Positions 7,748 through 17,001 of a stretch of 64,000 nucleotides of DNA are shown here, piece by piece. How positions within the stretch are numbered: position 1 is the first letter of the stretch; the number at the start of each line of letters is the position of its first letter. The stretch is taken from the NCBI GenBank assembly GCA_040218445.1, contig JAVJRK010000003.1, positions 1 through 64,000 on the forward strand, given 5' to 3'. Source of the stretch: UBA1479 sp040218445. Lineage in GTDB: Bacteria; Pseudomonadota; Alphaproteobacteria; Rhodospirillales; Casp-alpha2. The notes beneath the pieces were generated by a model, which searched no databases, had not been told where the DNA came from, and saw nothing but the letters and a program-made list of their open reading frames with translations. The position numbers were made by a program, and so were the translations under genes.

Positions 7748-9214
7748 ATGACAATATGGATGCCCGAATTGCGCGGCCGCACCGGCCCCAAGTACCAGGC
7801 CATCGTCGATGCGATCGTCGATGCCGTGGAAATGGGTGATCTGTCGCCGGGAACCAAACTGCCGCCGCAACGCAATCTGGCCTATGACCTGGGCGTGACG
7901 CTTGGTACCGTAACCCGCGCCTATCAGGAACTGGAACGCAGTGGCCTGGCCCGGGGCGAGGTCGGACGGGGCACCTTCATCACCGCACCCGTTGATCGCG
8001 CGCCCGCCCCCAATCTGAACGACAACATCGACGCGCTCCGCAACAGCGTGAACATGGAGCACACCCCGGTCGATGCCCTTTACGGCACGGACTTCATGGG
8101 CTCGGAAGGGTTGGAACTGGCCTCCAACTACCCGGTCACCAGCGGGGTCGGCGCCCTGACCGAGCGCGCCACCGCCCGCGTCAATCACGAAGCGGTCTGG
8201 GAAGCGGTCTCTCACTATCAGACCCATAACGGTCTTCGTCCCCACCGGGATGCCGGTGCTGATTGGCTGAACGGGCTGGGGGTCGATGCCCGGGCAGAAG
8301 ACATCCTGATCGCGCCGGGCGCCCAGGCGGCGACACAGACGGCGCTGATGGCCCTTGCCCGTCCGGGCGACCTGATCCTGTCTGAAGCCCTTAGTTGGCC
8401 CGGATTGAAAGCCACCGCCGCCCCCCTGGGCCTGCGGGTCGAAGGGTTGGCCATGGACGAACACGGCCTGATCCCCGATGCGTTCGAACAGGCCTGCCGC
8501 GACCGCGCACCCCGCCTTCTGTACCTGTTGCCGACGCTGCAAAACCCGACCGCATCGGTGATGCCCGAAGACCGCCGCCGCCAAATTGCCGAGATCGCCC
8601 GCCGTCACGAGGTTTTCGTTATAGAAGACGACGTCTACGGCTTTCTTTTGGACCAGCCCCTGCCCCCGCTTCACACGGTCGCGCCCGATATCACGGTCTA
8701 TGTCACAAGCCTGTCCAAGGCCGTGTCGCCGGGCCTGCGGGTCGGCTACGTTCTGGTACCGCAAGGGCGCATGGCATCGTTTGTCGGTGCCCTTCGCTCA
8801 TCGACACTGATGGCCTCCCCCATCGCGGTCGAAATCGCCAGCGAGATGATCCGGGGCGGTGAGGCCGAGGAAATGATGGCCAAGCAGCGGCGCGAGGTTG
8901 AAAGCCGCCAAGGCGACCTGATGCGCCATCTGGGGCACCTTTCACCCCGAACGCATCCCCGGTCGTTGCATTGCTGGCTGCCGGTGCCTGTTGGGTTCAC
9001 AGGACCTGAATTCCGCACCCGACTGTTGGAGCGAAGAGTCTCGGTAACACCCGGAAATGCCTTCGTCATGGATGAACGCAATCGCCCCGACCGCCCCCAC
9101 GTGCGTATCTGCCTGGGCGCCGAACAGGACCGCCAGCGTCTGGAACGTGCCCTGGCGATCATCGCCGAAGTTGCCGCCGACACGGGGCAGGAAGCACAAC
9201 CCACCTACGTTTGA
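7748..9214 (+). CDS. MocR-type regulator (GntR HTH fused to an aminotransferase domain)
   Basis: A 488-residue transcription factor. Residues about 10-78 are a GntR-type winged helix (recognition helix in GVTLGTVTRAYQELERSG), followed by a linker and a fold-type I aminotransferase domain (about 110-475). The PLP-binding lysine lies in SLSKAVSPGLRVGY (Lys324), and LLPTLQNPTASVM and EDDVYG are other cofactor contacts. MocR proteins sense an amino-acid-like ligand or PLP and usually control a divergent neighbour, here the threonine-dehydratase-like gene. Known members regulate GABA, taurine, ectoine or vitamin B6 genes; none of those sets is present, so the effector is open. Confidence 0.9.
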   Translation: MTIWMPELRGRTGPKYQAIVDAIVDAVEMGDLSPGTKLPPQRNLAYDLGVTLGTVTRAYQELERSGLARGEVGRGTFITAPVDRAPAPNLNDNIDALRNSVNMEHTPVDALYGTDFMGSEGLELASNYPVTSGVGALTERATARVNHEAVWEAVSHYQTHNGLRPHRDAGADWLNGLGVDARAEDILIAPGAQAATQTALMALARPGDLILSEALSWPGLKATAAPLGLRVEGLAMDEHGLIPDAFEQACRDRAPRLLYLLPTLQNPTASVMPEDRRRQIAEIARRHEVFVIEDDVYGFLLDQPLPPLHTVAPDITVYVTSLSKAVSPGLRVGYVLVPQGRMASFVGALRSSTLMASPIAVEIASEMIRGGEAEEMMAKQRREVESRQGDLMRHLGHLSPRTHPRSLHCWLPVPVGFTGPEFRTRLLERRVSVTPGNAFVMDERNRPDRPHVRICLGAEQDRQRLERALAIIAEVAADTGQEAQPTYV

Positions 9215-9221
9215 CCGGCTG

Positions 9222-10037
9222 TCAGCCTTTGGGGTCGAAGGGATTGACCGTGAACCCGTGGTTCAGCGGCCCATGCCCCTGACCCAATCCGGGGGCTGTC
9301 CGGATCGCTTCCAATACATAGGACCGAGCGCGCGCAACGGCATCGACGAGATCCATTCCCTGGGCAATCCCGGCGGCGCAGGCGCTGGCCAGGGTACAGC
9401 CCGTGCCGTGCGTATGGGCTGTGTCGATGCGGGGGCTTTCCCATCCAAGGGTATCGTCCGGAGTGATCAACAGGTCCGTGACGATGTCGCCCTCGAGATG
9501 CCCGCCTTTGATCAGGACGGCTTGCGCCCCCAGGTCCAGAATGTCATGTCCCGCATCCATCATGTCGTCGACCGTCCGCACGGGAAGTCCCGTCAGGGCC
9601 TCGGCCTCGGGCAGATTCGGTGTTACCAGGGCAGTACCGGGGATCAATCGGGTCTTGATGATCTCGACCGTTTCGTCGTCCAACAAGGCATGTCCGCCCT
9701 TGGCGATCATGACCGTATCCAGAACCACCGGAATATCCGATGCGGCCTTGGTCAACGTGTCGGCCACGGCGACGGCGACTTCGGCCCGGTGCAGCATGCC
9801 GATCTTGATGCAATCCGCGCCCAGATCATCGATCGCCAAAGTCATTTGTTGGGCAACGAAGTCCGCCGGAACAGATTGGATGGCGGCAACCCCTTGCGTG
9901 TTCTGCGCCGTCAGCGCGGTAATCGCGGTCATGGCGTAGCCGCCAAGCGCCGTCACGGTCTTGATGTCCGCCTGGATACCGGCACCGCCGCCGGAATCAG
10001 ACCCGGCGACGATCAGTACACGGCCATTGGCTTTCAT
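9222..10037 (-). CDS. thiD: Hydroxymethylpyrimidine/phosphomethylpyrimidine kinase
   Basis: A 271-residue ribokinase-fold kinase that phosphorylates HMP and then HMP-phosphate for thiamine pyrophosphate synthesis. It shows the glycine-rich start VAGSDSGGGAGIQADIKT, the ThiD-specific TALTAQNTQGV, and the anion-hole motif THGTGCTLASA with its catalytic Cys/Asp region near residue 210. It lies 5 bp downstream of glmM on the same strand and ends 7 bp from the convergent MocR gene. A thiE gene in the window lies 19 kb away, so thiamine genes are dispersed. Confidence 0.95.
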   Translation of the reverse strand: MKANGRVLIVAGSDSGGGAGIQADIKTVTALGGYAMTAITALTAQNTQGVAAIQSVPADFVAQQMTLAIDDLGADCIKIGMLHRAEVAVAVADTLTKAASDIPVVLDTVMIAKGGHALLDDETVEIIKTRLIPGTALVTPNLPEAEALTGLPVRTVDDMMDAGHDILDLGAQAVLIKGGHLEGDIVTDLLITPDDTLGWESPRIDTAHTHGTGCTLASACAAGIAQGMDLVDAVARARSYVLEAIRTAPGLGQGHGPLNHGFTVNPFDPKG

Positions 10038-10042
10038 GGGTG

Positions 10043-11392
10043 TCAGGTCCGGGTTTCGGTTTCCAGCACGGAAACCAGGCCGTCGACGACCTGTGTGATC
10101 AGGCCGTCGTCTTCGCCTTCCGCCATGACGCGGACCAAAGGTTCCGTCCCGGATGGGCGAACCAACAGGCGCCCTTTACCGTTAAGCTGTGCCTCGGCAT
10201 CGGCGATGGCATCTTGAACGGTCGCGGTTTCCAACGGCGATGTGCCGTCAAACCGCACGTTCTTCAAAAGCTGCGGCATGGGTTCGAACGGGCGGCAGAC
10301 CTCGCTTGCCTGCTTGCCCGATTTCTTGACCACGGACAACACCTGCAAGGCGGCGATCAAGCCGTCACCGGTCGTCGAATAATCACCCAGGATGATATGG
10401 CCCGATTGCTCACCACCCAGGTTGAAACCCTTGGCCCGCATGTATTCCACGACATAGCGATCGCCGACCTGCGTGCGTTCCAGACCAAGGCCGATATCGT
10501 TAAGATAACGTTCCAGGCCCAGGTTGGACATCACCGTGGCAACCACACCGCCGCCCTTCAGGATGCCCCGTTCCAGCCAGTTAAGCGCGACAAGACCCAG
10601 GATCTGATCGCCGTCGACGATCTCTCCCTTTTCGTCGCAGACCAACACCCGGTCGGCATCACCGTCCAGGGCAATCCCAAGGTCCGCGCCATGGGCCAGG
10701 GTCAGGGATTGCAAGGCTTCCGTATTGGTCGATCCGCAATCCTTGTTGATGTTGAAACCGTCAGGATCGACACCGACAGGCACGACATCCGCGCCCAGTT
10801 CCCACAAGACTTCGGGGGCAACCCGGTAGGCAGCGCCATTGGCACAATCGAGAACGACCTTAAGACCTTCCAGCGTATGTTCGCGGGGAAACGTGCGCTT
10901 GACATAATCGTTGTACCGCCCGCGGGCACTTTCCAGGCGCCAAGTCCGGCCCAGTTTGTCCGACGGCGCCAAATCCGCCGATTGGTCGCCTTCCATGCGG
11001 GCTTCGATTTCCAATTCGATTTCGTCCGACAGCTTGTAACCATCGGGGCCGAACAACTTGATACCGTTGTCATGATAGGGGTTGTGCGACGCCGACAGCA
11101 TCACGCCCAAATCGGCGCGTAGTGATTGCACCAACATGGCGATGGCCGGGGTTGGGATCGGGCCGACGATGATCACGTCCATGCCGACGGACACGAACCC
11201 GGCGACCAGCGCCGGTTCCAGCAAATAGCCCGACAGCCGCGTGTCCTTGCCGATCACCACGCGGTGGCGGTGGTCGCCGCGGATGAACTGCGCCCCCGCC
11301 GCCATCCCGACCTTAAGGGCCGTTTCAGCCGTCATCGGATCGGAATTGGCGGTGCCGCGGATGCCGTCGGTGCCGAACAGTTTACGTGTCAT
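10043..11392 (-). CDS. glmM: Phosphoglucosamine mutase
   Basis: A 449-residue enzyme converting glucosamine-6-phosphate to glucosamine-1-phosphate for UDP-GlcNAc, hence peptidoglycan and LPS. The start KLFGTDGIRG, the active-site loop SASHNP with phosphoserine Ser102, the metal loop DGDADR and the C-terminal phosphate-binding RPSGTEP are all intact. The ATG at 11392 was chosen over a frame open 83 codons further upstream because it sits right before the family start and gives the usual length. It follows folP by 37 bp, and the ftsH-folP-glmM order is common in proteobacteria. Confidence 0.97.
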   Translation of the reverse strand: MTRKLFGTDGIRGTANSDPMTAETALKVGMAAGAQFIRGDHRHRVVIGKDTRLSGYLLEPALVAGFVSVGMDVIIVGPIPTPAIAMLVQSLRADLGVMLSASHNPYHDNGIKLFGPDGYKLSDEIELEIEARMEGDQSADLAPSDKLGRTWRLESARGRYNDYVKRTFPREHTLEGLKVVLDCANGAAYRVAPEVLWELGADVVPVGVDPDGFNINKDCGSTNTEALQSLTLAHGADLGIALDGDADRVLVCDEKGEIVDGDQILGLVALNWLERGILKGGGVVATVMSNLGLERYLNDIGLGLERTQVGDRYVVEYMRAKGFNLGGEQSGHIILGDYSTTGDGLIAALQVLSVVKKSGKQASEVCRPFEPMPQLLKNVRFDGTSPLETATVQDAIADAEAQLNGKGRLLVRPSGTEPLVRVMAEGEDDGLITQVVDGLVSVLETETRT

Positions 11393-11429
11393 GGCTCGAT
11401 TTGTACCAAAGTGTTGGTTAACAGGCCCC

Positions 11430-12308
11430 TTATGGACCCGACACCCCCGCTTGGGCAATAGCGCCGTAAACGGCCAACGCTTGACGATGTTCAGCAACAT
11501 CGTGGACCCGGAAGATGCGCACGCCCTGGTCCCAGGCAGCCAGCGCCGTGGCAACCGACCCCGCGACCCGATCCGCCGGCGGCACGTCACGGTCGACCTT
11601 GGCGATATAGCTTTTGCGCGATACGCCCAGAACGACCGCATGGCCGGTCCTGGTCAAATCATCCATATGGGCAAGCAAATCCAAATTGTGCCGGACGGTC
11701 TTGCCGAACCCGATCCCGGGATCAAGGGCGATATCGGCCGCCGCGATACCCGCCTTCCGGCAGGCTTCAGCCCGCGCCAGCAGGCCGTCCCGCACTTCGG
11801 CGACAACGTCATTGTAGGTGGGATTGTCCTGCATGGTGCCGGGCTCTCCCTGCATATGCATCAGGACCACCGGCATGCCCAGTTCCGCAGCGGCGACAAG
11901 TGCCCCTTCGCCGGTCAGTGCCGAAACATCATTGATGATACGCGCCCCCGCCTTCACGGCCGCACGCATGACGTCCGCATGGCGGGTGTCGATGGACACC
12001 AGCGCCCCCTCCCCGGCCAGGGCTTCGATTACGGGCACGACGCGGCGGATTTCTTCTTCGACGGAAACAGGAGCCGCACCGGGCCGGGTCGATTCCCCGC
12101 CGATATCCAGAATATCTGCACCTTCGGCCATAAACGCACGGCCGCGCGCGACCGCATCGTTCAGCGCAAAGGCTTCACCGCCATCGGAAAAACTGTCAGG
12201 TGTGGCGTTGATGACCGCCATCAGGCGCGGGCGGTCGAGGGACAGCCCCGCAAACGACAAAGGTGCCGCAAGCGGCACCCCGTCGCCCGCCGAAACGGAG
12301 GTCGTCAC
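11430..12308 (-). CDS. folP: Dihydropteroate synthase
   Basis: A 292-residue TIM-barrel enzyme joining p-aminobenzoate to 6-hydroxymethyl-dihydropterin pyrophosphate in folate synthesis; it is the sulfonamide target. The two Pterin-binding signatures are present: MAVINATPDSFSDGG and DILDIGGESTRPGA. VLMHMQG and GVSRKSYI follow at the expected places. The start is a GTG (12308-12306) whose last bases overlap the TGA of ftsH (GTGA), indicating translational coupling to ftsH. Confidence 0.96.
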   Translation of the reverse strand: MTTSVSAGDGVPLAAPLSFAGLSLDRPRLMAVINATPDSFSDGGEAFALNDAVARGRAFMAEGADILDIGGESTRPGAAPVSVEEEIRRVVPVIEALAGEGALVSIDTRHADVMRAAVKAGARIINDVSALTGEGALVAAAELGMPVVLMHMQGEPGTMQDNPTYNDVVAEVRDGLLARAEACRKAGIAAADIALDPGIGFGKTVRHNLDLLAHMDDLTRTGHAVVLGVSRKSYIAKVDRDVPPADRVAGSVATALAAWDQGVRIFRVHDVAEHRQALAVYGAIAQAGVSGP

Positions 12309-14242
12309 GATTCCGGCTGCGGTTCCGGTCCGAACCCGCCCGGGTTTCCTTTTGGCTTGCGGCCCTTGCCGGCATCTGGAACCGAAGCCTTGCGGCCGGT
12401 GCCTTCCGTCGGCGTGTTTCCGCCATCGTCCTCGCGGGTGATGGCCTCGCCCCGCATGGCTTTCTGGACCTCATCACCGGTGAGCGTTTCATACTCAAGC
12501 AACGCACCGGCCAACTTGTGCAGTTCGTCCAAATGCTCGGTCAGAATTTTGCGGGCGTGGGTTTCGGCCTCGTCGATCAGGCGACGGACTTCTTCGTCAA
12601 TCAAGGCCGCCGTGGCATCGGACACATTCTTTTGGCGGGCGACGGAATGACCCAGGAAGACTTCTTCCTCGTTATCCGCATAGCGCAGACGGCCCAGTTT
12701 ATCGGAGAAACCGAATTCGGTGACCATGCGCCGGGCCATGGATGTGGCCTGCTGAATATCGCCGCCGGCCCCGGTGGTGATGTTCTCCTTACCGAAGATC
12801 AATTCTTCCGCAATACGCCCACCAAAGGCCATGGCCAGCTTGGATTCCAACTGGACCTGGGACATGCTCAGTTGGTCGCGTTCCGGCAGCGACATGGTCA
12901 GGCCCAGGGCCCGGCCGCGCGGAATGATCGTGACCTTATGGATCGGATCATGCTTGGGCACCATGATGCCGACGATGGCATGGCCTGCCTCGTGATAGGC
13001 GGTCAGACGTTTTTCTTCCTCGGTCATCACCATGGAGCGGCGCTCGGCCCCCATCAGGACCTTGTCCTTGGCGTTTTCGAAGTCGTTCATGGTGACCACG
13101 CGGTGCCCGGCGCGGGCGGCCAGCAAGGCGGCCTCGTTCACCAGGTTGGCCAGATCGGCACCGGAAAACCCGGGGGAGCCACGGGCGATGATCTTGGCGT
13201 CAACGTCCGGCGCCAAGGGCACCTTTTTCATGTGGACCTTGAGGATCTTTTCCCGACCCAGAATATCCGGGTTGGGAACGACGACCTGGCGGTCGAAGCG
13301 GCCGGGGCGCAGCAGCGCCGGATCAAGCACGTCCGGCCGGTTGGTGGCGGCGATCAGGATCACCCCGTCGTTGGCTTCGAAGCCGTCCATTTCCACCAGC
13401 AACTGGTTGAGGGTCTGTTCCCGCTCGTCGTTACCGCCGCCAAGACCGGCGCCGCGATGACGCCCGACGGCGTCAATTTCATCGATGAAGATGATGCAGG
13501 GCGCGTTCTTTTTGCCCTGTTCGAACATGTCGCGCACACGCGACGCACCGACACCGACGAACATTTCCACGAAGTCAGAACCGGAAATGGTGAAGAACGG
13601 CACGTTGGCTTCGCCGGCGATGGCACGGGCCAACAATGTCTTACCCGTACCCGGAGGGCCCACCAGCAGACAGCCTTTCGGAATTTTGCCGCCCAGGCGC
13701 TGGAATTTCTGCGGGTCTTTCAGGAATTCGACGATTTCCTCAAGCTCCTGCTTGGCTTCGTCGATGCCGGCCACGTCTTCGAAGGTCACACGGCCCGTCT
13801 TTTCCGTCAGCAGCTTGGCCTTGGATTTGCCGAACCCCATGGCCTTGCCACCGCCCGACTGCATCTGGCGCATGAAGAATATCCACACCCCGATCAGCAG
13901 CAGCATGGGGAACCAGGATATCAGGATGCCCCAAAGAGTCGGTGAATTCTCGTCCGACGGCTTGGCCTTGATGGACACGCCCTGTTCCCGCAGGCGGGTG
14001 ACCAGGTTGGGGTCATCCGGCGCATAGGTCGTGAAGTGGCGGCCGTCGCGCATGTTGCCGGAAATCGACTGCCCCTGGATGACGACGTCGCGCACTTCAC
14101 CGCTTTCCACGCTGTTCAGGAAGTCGGTAAAGGCCAGTTCGTTTTGCATGGCCCGCTGCGGCGTTCCCTGAAACAGATTGAACAGGGCAAACACAAGCAG
14201 GGCGATAATGACCCAGAGGGCGAAGTTCCGGCTGAAATTCAA
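12305..14242 (-). CDS. ftsH: ATP-dependent zinc metalloprotease FtsH
   Basis: A 645-residue inner-membrane AAA+ protease that degrades misfolded membrane proteins and regulators such as RpoH or LpxC. Two transmembrane helices (about 8-24 and 104-124) flank a periplasmic domain. The AAA module has Walker A GPPGTGKT (195-202), Walker B IIFIDEIDA (near 250-258) and the arginine-finger region LRPGRFDRQV; the zinc site HEAGH is at 417-421. The start is assigned to TTG at 14242 because AAGGAC precedes it by 8 nt and the family N-terminus (NFSRNFALW) begins there; the open frame extends further upstream without similarity. The end is low-complexity and acidic/basic. Confidence 0.96.
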   Translation of the reverse strand: MNFSRNFALWVIIALLVFALFNLFQGTPQRAMQNELAFTDFLNSVESGEVRDVVIQGQSISGNMRDGRHFTTYAPDDPNLVTRLREQGVSIKAKPSDENSPTLWGILISWFPMLLLIGVWIFFMRQMQSGGGKAMGFGKSKAKLLTEKTGRVTFEDVAGIDEAKQELEEIVEFLKDPQKFQRLGGKIPKGCLLVGPPGTGKTLLARAIAGEANVPFFTISGSDFVEMFVGVGASRVRDMFEQGKKNAPCIIFIDEIDAVGRHRGAGLGGGNDEREQTLNQLLVEMDGFEANDGVILIAATNRPDVLDPALLRPGRFDRQVVVPNPDILGREKILKVHMKKVPLAPDVDAKIIARGSPGFSGADLANLVNEAALLAARAGHRVVTMNDFENAKDKVLMGAERRSMVMTEEEKRLTAYHEAGHAIVGIMVPKHDPIHKVTIIPRGRALGLTMSLPERDQLSMSQVQLESKLAMAFGGRIAEELIFGKENITTGAGGDIQQATSMARRMVTEFGFSDKLGRLRYADNEEEVFLGHSVARQKNVSDATAALIDEEVRRLIDEAETHARKILTEHLDELHKLAGALLEYETLTGDEVQKAMRGEAITREDDGGNTPTEGTGRKASVPDAGKGRKPKGNPGGFGPEPQPES

Positions 14243-14349
14243 CGCTAAAGTCCTTTTATGATGTTGGACGAAGGCCCGTTTCGGGCATTTCCCGACGCCG
14301 TGCCGGGTGCACACAAGGCCCTTCTGTCAGAGATAGTACTCCGAAACCC

Positions 14350-15663
14350 TTACGCAACACAAAACCCGTTAAACGCCAAGGAATTTTTTGGCCGGAAACG
14401 CGCCTGCATCCCGCCATTTCCATGATTCAGCACATGATCGGTCAGGATGCCGTCCCGGAACAGGGCCGGCAGGGTGCGTGCCGTCGCCAGGGACAGTCCC
14501 GACCCGCGGCGCACATCCTTAGGCAATTGCCGCCAGCCATCCGCCCCCAGCGGCGCCAGAATTGCGCCCTTCCCAAGGCCCGCCGGAAGGTCGACCGTGA
14601 ACCGCCCGTCCCAATCCGCGACGCGGCCCGGAGAAGCATCCCCGGCCATTGGCAGGTTGCGCGCATCACGGCAGATCAGAATGCGGCCATCACGTTCGGC
14701 CAAAAACCGGCAGCGGCCCAAACTGGCCCCTTCAAAGCCCCCTGGCGCGGCAAGACGTTCCTTTAGACGCTCAACCCGCGCACCGGCGGGCGGATACCCC
14801 ACCCCGCCCAGACATAGCACCAAGCGGGACATCAGGCTATTTGCGACCTCCCCTTCCAGGGATGTGAAAACGGCTCGATCTAGCCAAGCAAGCCCCATCG
14901 GATGGACGGCCAGGGCCGTCACCAGGGCCGCGGCAACCGACCGTTCAAGGTGAACCCGCTTTTCACCGGCCGCGCCCAAGGAAACAGCCGCCGCATCCGC
15001 CCATTCCGGCTCTTCCGCGAGGCGCCTACGCATGCGGACACGCTCGAACCCATCATCCAGATTCGAAGGGTCATCGATCCAGGCAACGTCCTGAGCGATA
15101 AGAAAACCGGCAAGCTCATGCCGCCGGAACGCCAGAAGCGGGCGCAACAGACGGATGTCGGACATCTCCATGATCGCGCTCATCCCGGCGGTCCCAGGGC
15201 CGTCGCTACGGGCACGGCGCATCAGATGAGTTTCCATCTGATCGTCCGCGTGATGGCCGACCACAAGATGAAGCACTCCGGCGTTCCGGCACCAGGCGCG
15301 CATCAAACCATAACGCGCATCCCGGGCAGCCGCCTGGATTCCCGTGCCGGGCTTTGCCCCTTCCCAGATGAGGATTTCTGCCGGGATGCCCAAAGCCGCC
15401 AAACGCCGTGCGGTCATCCGGGCCTCGTCGGTTGAGCCTGCCCGCAGGCCGTGATCGACGATCAATGCCGTAACCTTCCCGCCCCGGACCAAAGCCCAAT
15501 CATGGCAAAGCTGCGCCAACGCCGTGCTGTCCGCACCGCCCGAGACACCGACCGCCAGATGTGGATTGCTTTCAAACGGCCCAAGACGTGACATCACCCC
15601 GCGAAAACAGCCCTTAAGGTCATCCGCGTTGGTGCGGGCCGGGCGTGGCGAAGTCACCGTCAT
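14350..15663 (-). CDS. tilS: tRNA(Ile)-lysidine synthase
   Basis: A 437-residue enzyme that attaches lysine to C34 of the AUA-reading tRNA(Ile), changing both its codon and its aminoacylation identity. The N-terminal N-type ATP pyrophosphatase has the PP-loop SGGADSTAL (41-49), followed by IVDHGLR and the GHHADDQMETHLMR segment. The C-terminal half is more divergent, as usual for alphaproteobacteria. It lies between cpoB and ftsH on the same strand, the arrangement common in this class. Confidence 0.93.
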   Translation of the reverse strand: MTVTSPRPARTNADDLKGCFRGVMSRLGPFESNPHLAVGVSGGADSTALAQLCHDWALVRGGKVTALIVDHGLRAGSTDEARMTARRLAALGIPAEILIWEGAKPGTGIQAAARDARYGLMRAWCRNAGVLHLVVGHHADDQMETHLMRRARSDGPGTAGMSAIMEMSDIRLLRPLLAFRRHELAGFLIAQDVAWIDDPSNLDDGFERVRMRRRLAEEPEWADAAAVSLGAAGEKRVHLERSVAAALVTALAVHPMGLAWLDRAVFTSLEGEVANSLMSRLVLCLGGVGYPPAGARVERLKERLAAPGGFEGASLGRCRFLAERDGRILICRDARNLPMAGDASPGRVADWDGRFTVDLPAGLGKGAILAPLGADGWRQLPKDVRRGSGLSLATARTLPALFRDGILTDHVLNHGNGGMQARFRPKNSLAFNGFCVA

Positions 15664-15701
15664 GATTTACCTTTCCGGCAGGTGGTGCCGGGTCGCACCG
15701 G

Positions 15702-16823
15702 TTACTGCTTGCAGTTCATCTGCCGCTGTTGCCGGCTTGCCGTGCGTTTCAAGGAACTGTTGGCATTGGGGAAATCGACGAACAACTTGTCGATGGCGGC
15801 GCAGCCTTCCTTGTTCTGCCCCAACTGGCCCAGTGACATGGCCAGTTTCAACAGACTGTCCGGAGCCTTGCCGCCCTTGGGGTCTTTCTCGAACCCTTGC
15901 AGGAAGACTTCGGCCGCCTTGACGTATTCGGCCCGTGCATAATGGGTTTCACCCAGCCAGTAGCGGGCGTTGCCGGAAAGCGCATCACCTTCGTGCTTGG
16001 CAAGGAATTCCTTGAACGCCATTTCCGCCTGATCGAATTGGTGTTTGCGCAACAGACCGAAGGCAAATTGATATTGTTCCTGCGGAGTACCGTCGGGAAG
16101 CACCGGGCCTTGCGGCTGGCTGGCCTGGGGCAAGGAAGCCGCCTGCGGCTGGGCGCGGGTCACCGCTGCGGGCGACGGAGCCCCTTTCGGTGCCGACACA
16201 GGCTCTGCCGAAATCGGAGCACTGGACACCGCCGTCCCGGATGCATCTTTTCCGGCATCTTGCTGCGCGGGAGAATTAGCACTCTTTACCAAGTTGGGAT
16301 CGATCTGGCCAAGCGACCTCGGGGGCTCTCCGATAATCTTGACGTCGGATGGCCCGGGCGCCGCTGTTACCTGCGGCGTATCACCGCCCGGCTGAACCGC
16401 GGCAGCGTTACCGGGCGCTTGCCCCACCGGCCTGCCCTGCTGTTCCAAGCCGGACAAACGGAAATCCACATCGGCAACCAATCGGTCGACCCGCGCCGTC
16501 AGCTGTTCAAGATTATAGGTCATCTCTTCGATCCGACCGGTCACATCCCGAAGCTCATTTTCCAACGTGTCGAGACGCACCCCGATCCGCGCGACGGCGT
16601 TTTTCGGCAGCTTCGGTGCCGGTTGCGCCGCAGCGGGCACTTCAGATGCCGGGACGGCATCGGGGCCGCGGGCGACCATCTTGGACAGGGTCTGAATGTC
16701 GCGTTCCAGGCGCTCCAACCTTTGCGACAGGGCCTGAGCATCCTGTGCTTGTGCCGGCAGGCCGGCCCACAGCAGGACGGCTAAAAACATCGATGTCAGG
16801 AGGGTCGAGCTAATCAGGCGCAT
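15702..16823 (-). CDS. cpoB: Tol-Pal system protein CpoB (YbgF)
   Basis: A 373-residue periplasmic protein that links Tol-Pal with peptidoglycan synthesis during division. The signal peptide ends at LPAQAQ; a coiled coil (LSQRLERLERDIQTL and later ENELRDVTGRIEEMTYN) mediates trimerisation; a Pro/Ala/Gln-rich linker follows; the C-terminal TPR domain begins at QYQFAFGLLRKHQFDQAE and contains YWLGETHYARAEY. It lies just downstream of the pal terminator, so its transcription probably relies on read-through or its own promoter. No good Shine-Dalgarno is seen before the ATG at 16823. Confidence 0.92.
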   Translation of the reverse strand: MRLISSTLLTSMFLAVLLWAGLPAQAQDAQALSQRLERLERDIQTLSKMVARGPDAVPASEVPAAAQPAPKLPKNAVARIGVRLDTLENELRDVTGRIEEMTYNLEQLTARVDRLVADVDFRLSGLEQQGRPVGQAPGNAAAVQPGGDTPQVTAAPGPSDVKIIGEPPRSLGQIDPNLVKSANSPAQQDAGKDASGTAVSSAPISAEPVSAPKGAPSPAAVTRAQPQAASLPQASQPQGPVLPDGTPQEQYQFAFGLLRKHQFDQAEMAFKEFLAKHEGDALSGNARYWLGETHYARAEYVKAAEVFLQGFEKDPKGGKAPDSLLKLAMSLGQLGQNKEGCAAIDKLFVDFPNANSSLKRTASRQQRQMNCKQ

Positions 16824-16926
16824 GGGAGGTCGATCATCTCTTTTGTCGCGTTTGATAATGGGTTTCGCCGGTCCAGGCCAAGCAGCTTCAGCCGCGATTA
16901 TCATGCCGTATTCACAGAGATTTTAG

Positions 16927-16977
16927 GCAAAACTAAGGCGCTTGCCCATCCTGCATTCGGCAGTGGGGCAAGCGCCT
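16927..16977 (-). terminator. Rho-independent terminator after pal
   Basis: AGGCGCTTGCCC (16936-16947) and GGGCAAGCGCCT (16966-16977) form a perfect 12-bp stem. On the minus strand the stem is followed by TTAGTTTTGCC, a T-rich tail. It lies 25 bp after the pal stop and before cpoB, so it should end most transcripts started at the pal promoter. Confidence 0.82.
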
Positions 16978-17001
16978 CAGAATTCGCAAGCGGTTCAGGT
17001 G

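Noticed and set aside
7628..8764. Long minus-strand ORF opposite the MocR gene
   Set aside because: It mirrors the codon positions of a well-supported regulator; GC-rich genes often leave the opposite frame open.
12263..13945. 560-codon plus-strand ORF opposite ftsH and folP
   Set aside because: His/Gly/Gln-rich composition and full overlap with ftsH mark it as a shadow frame.
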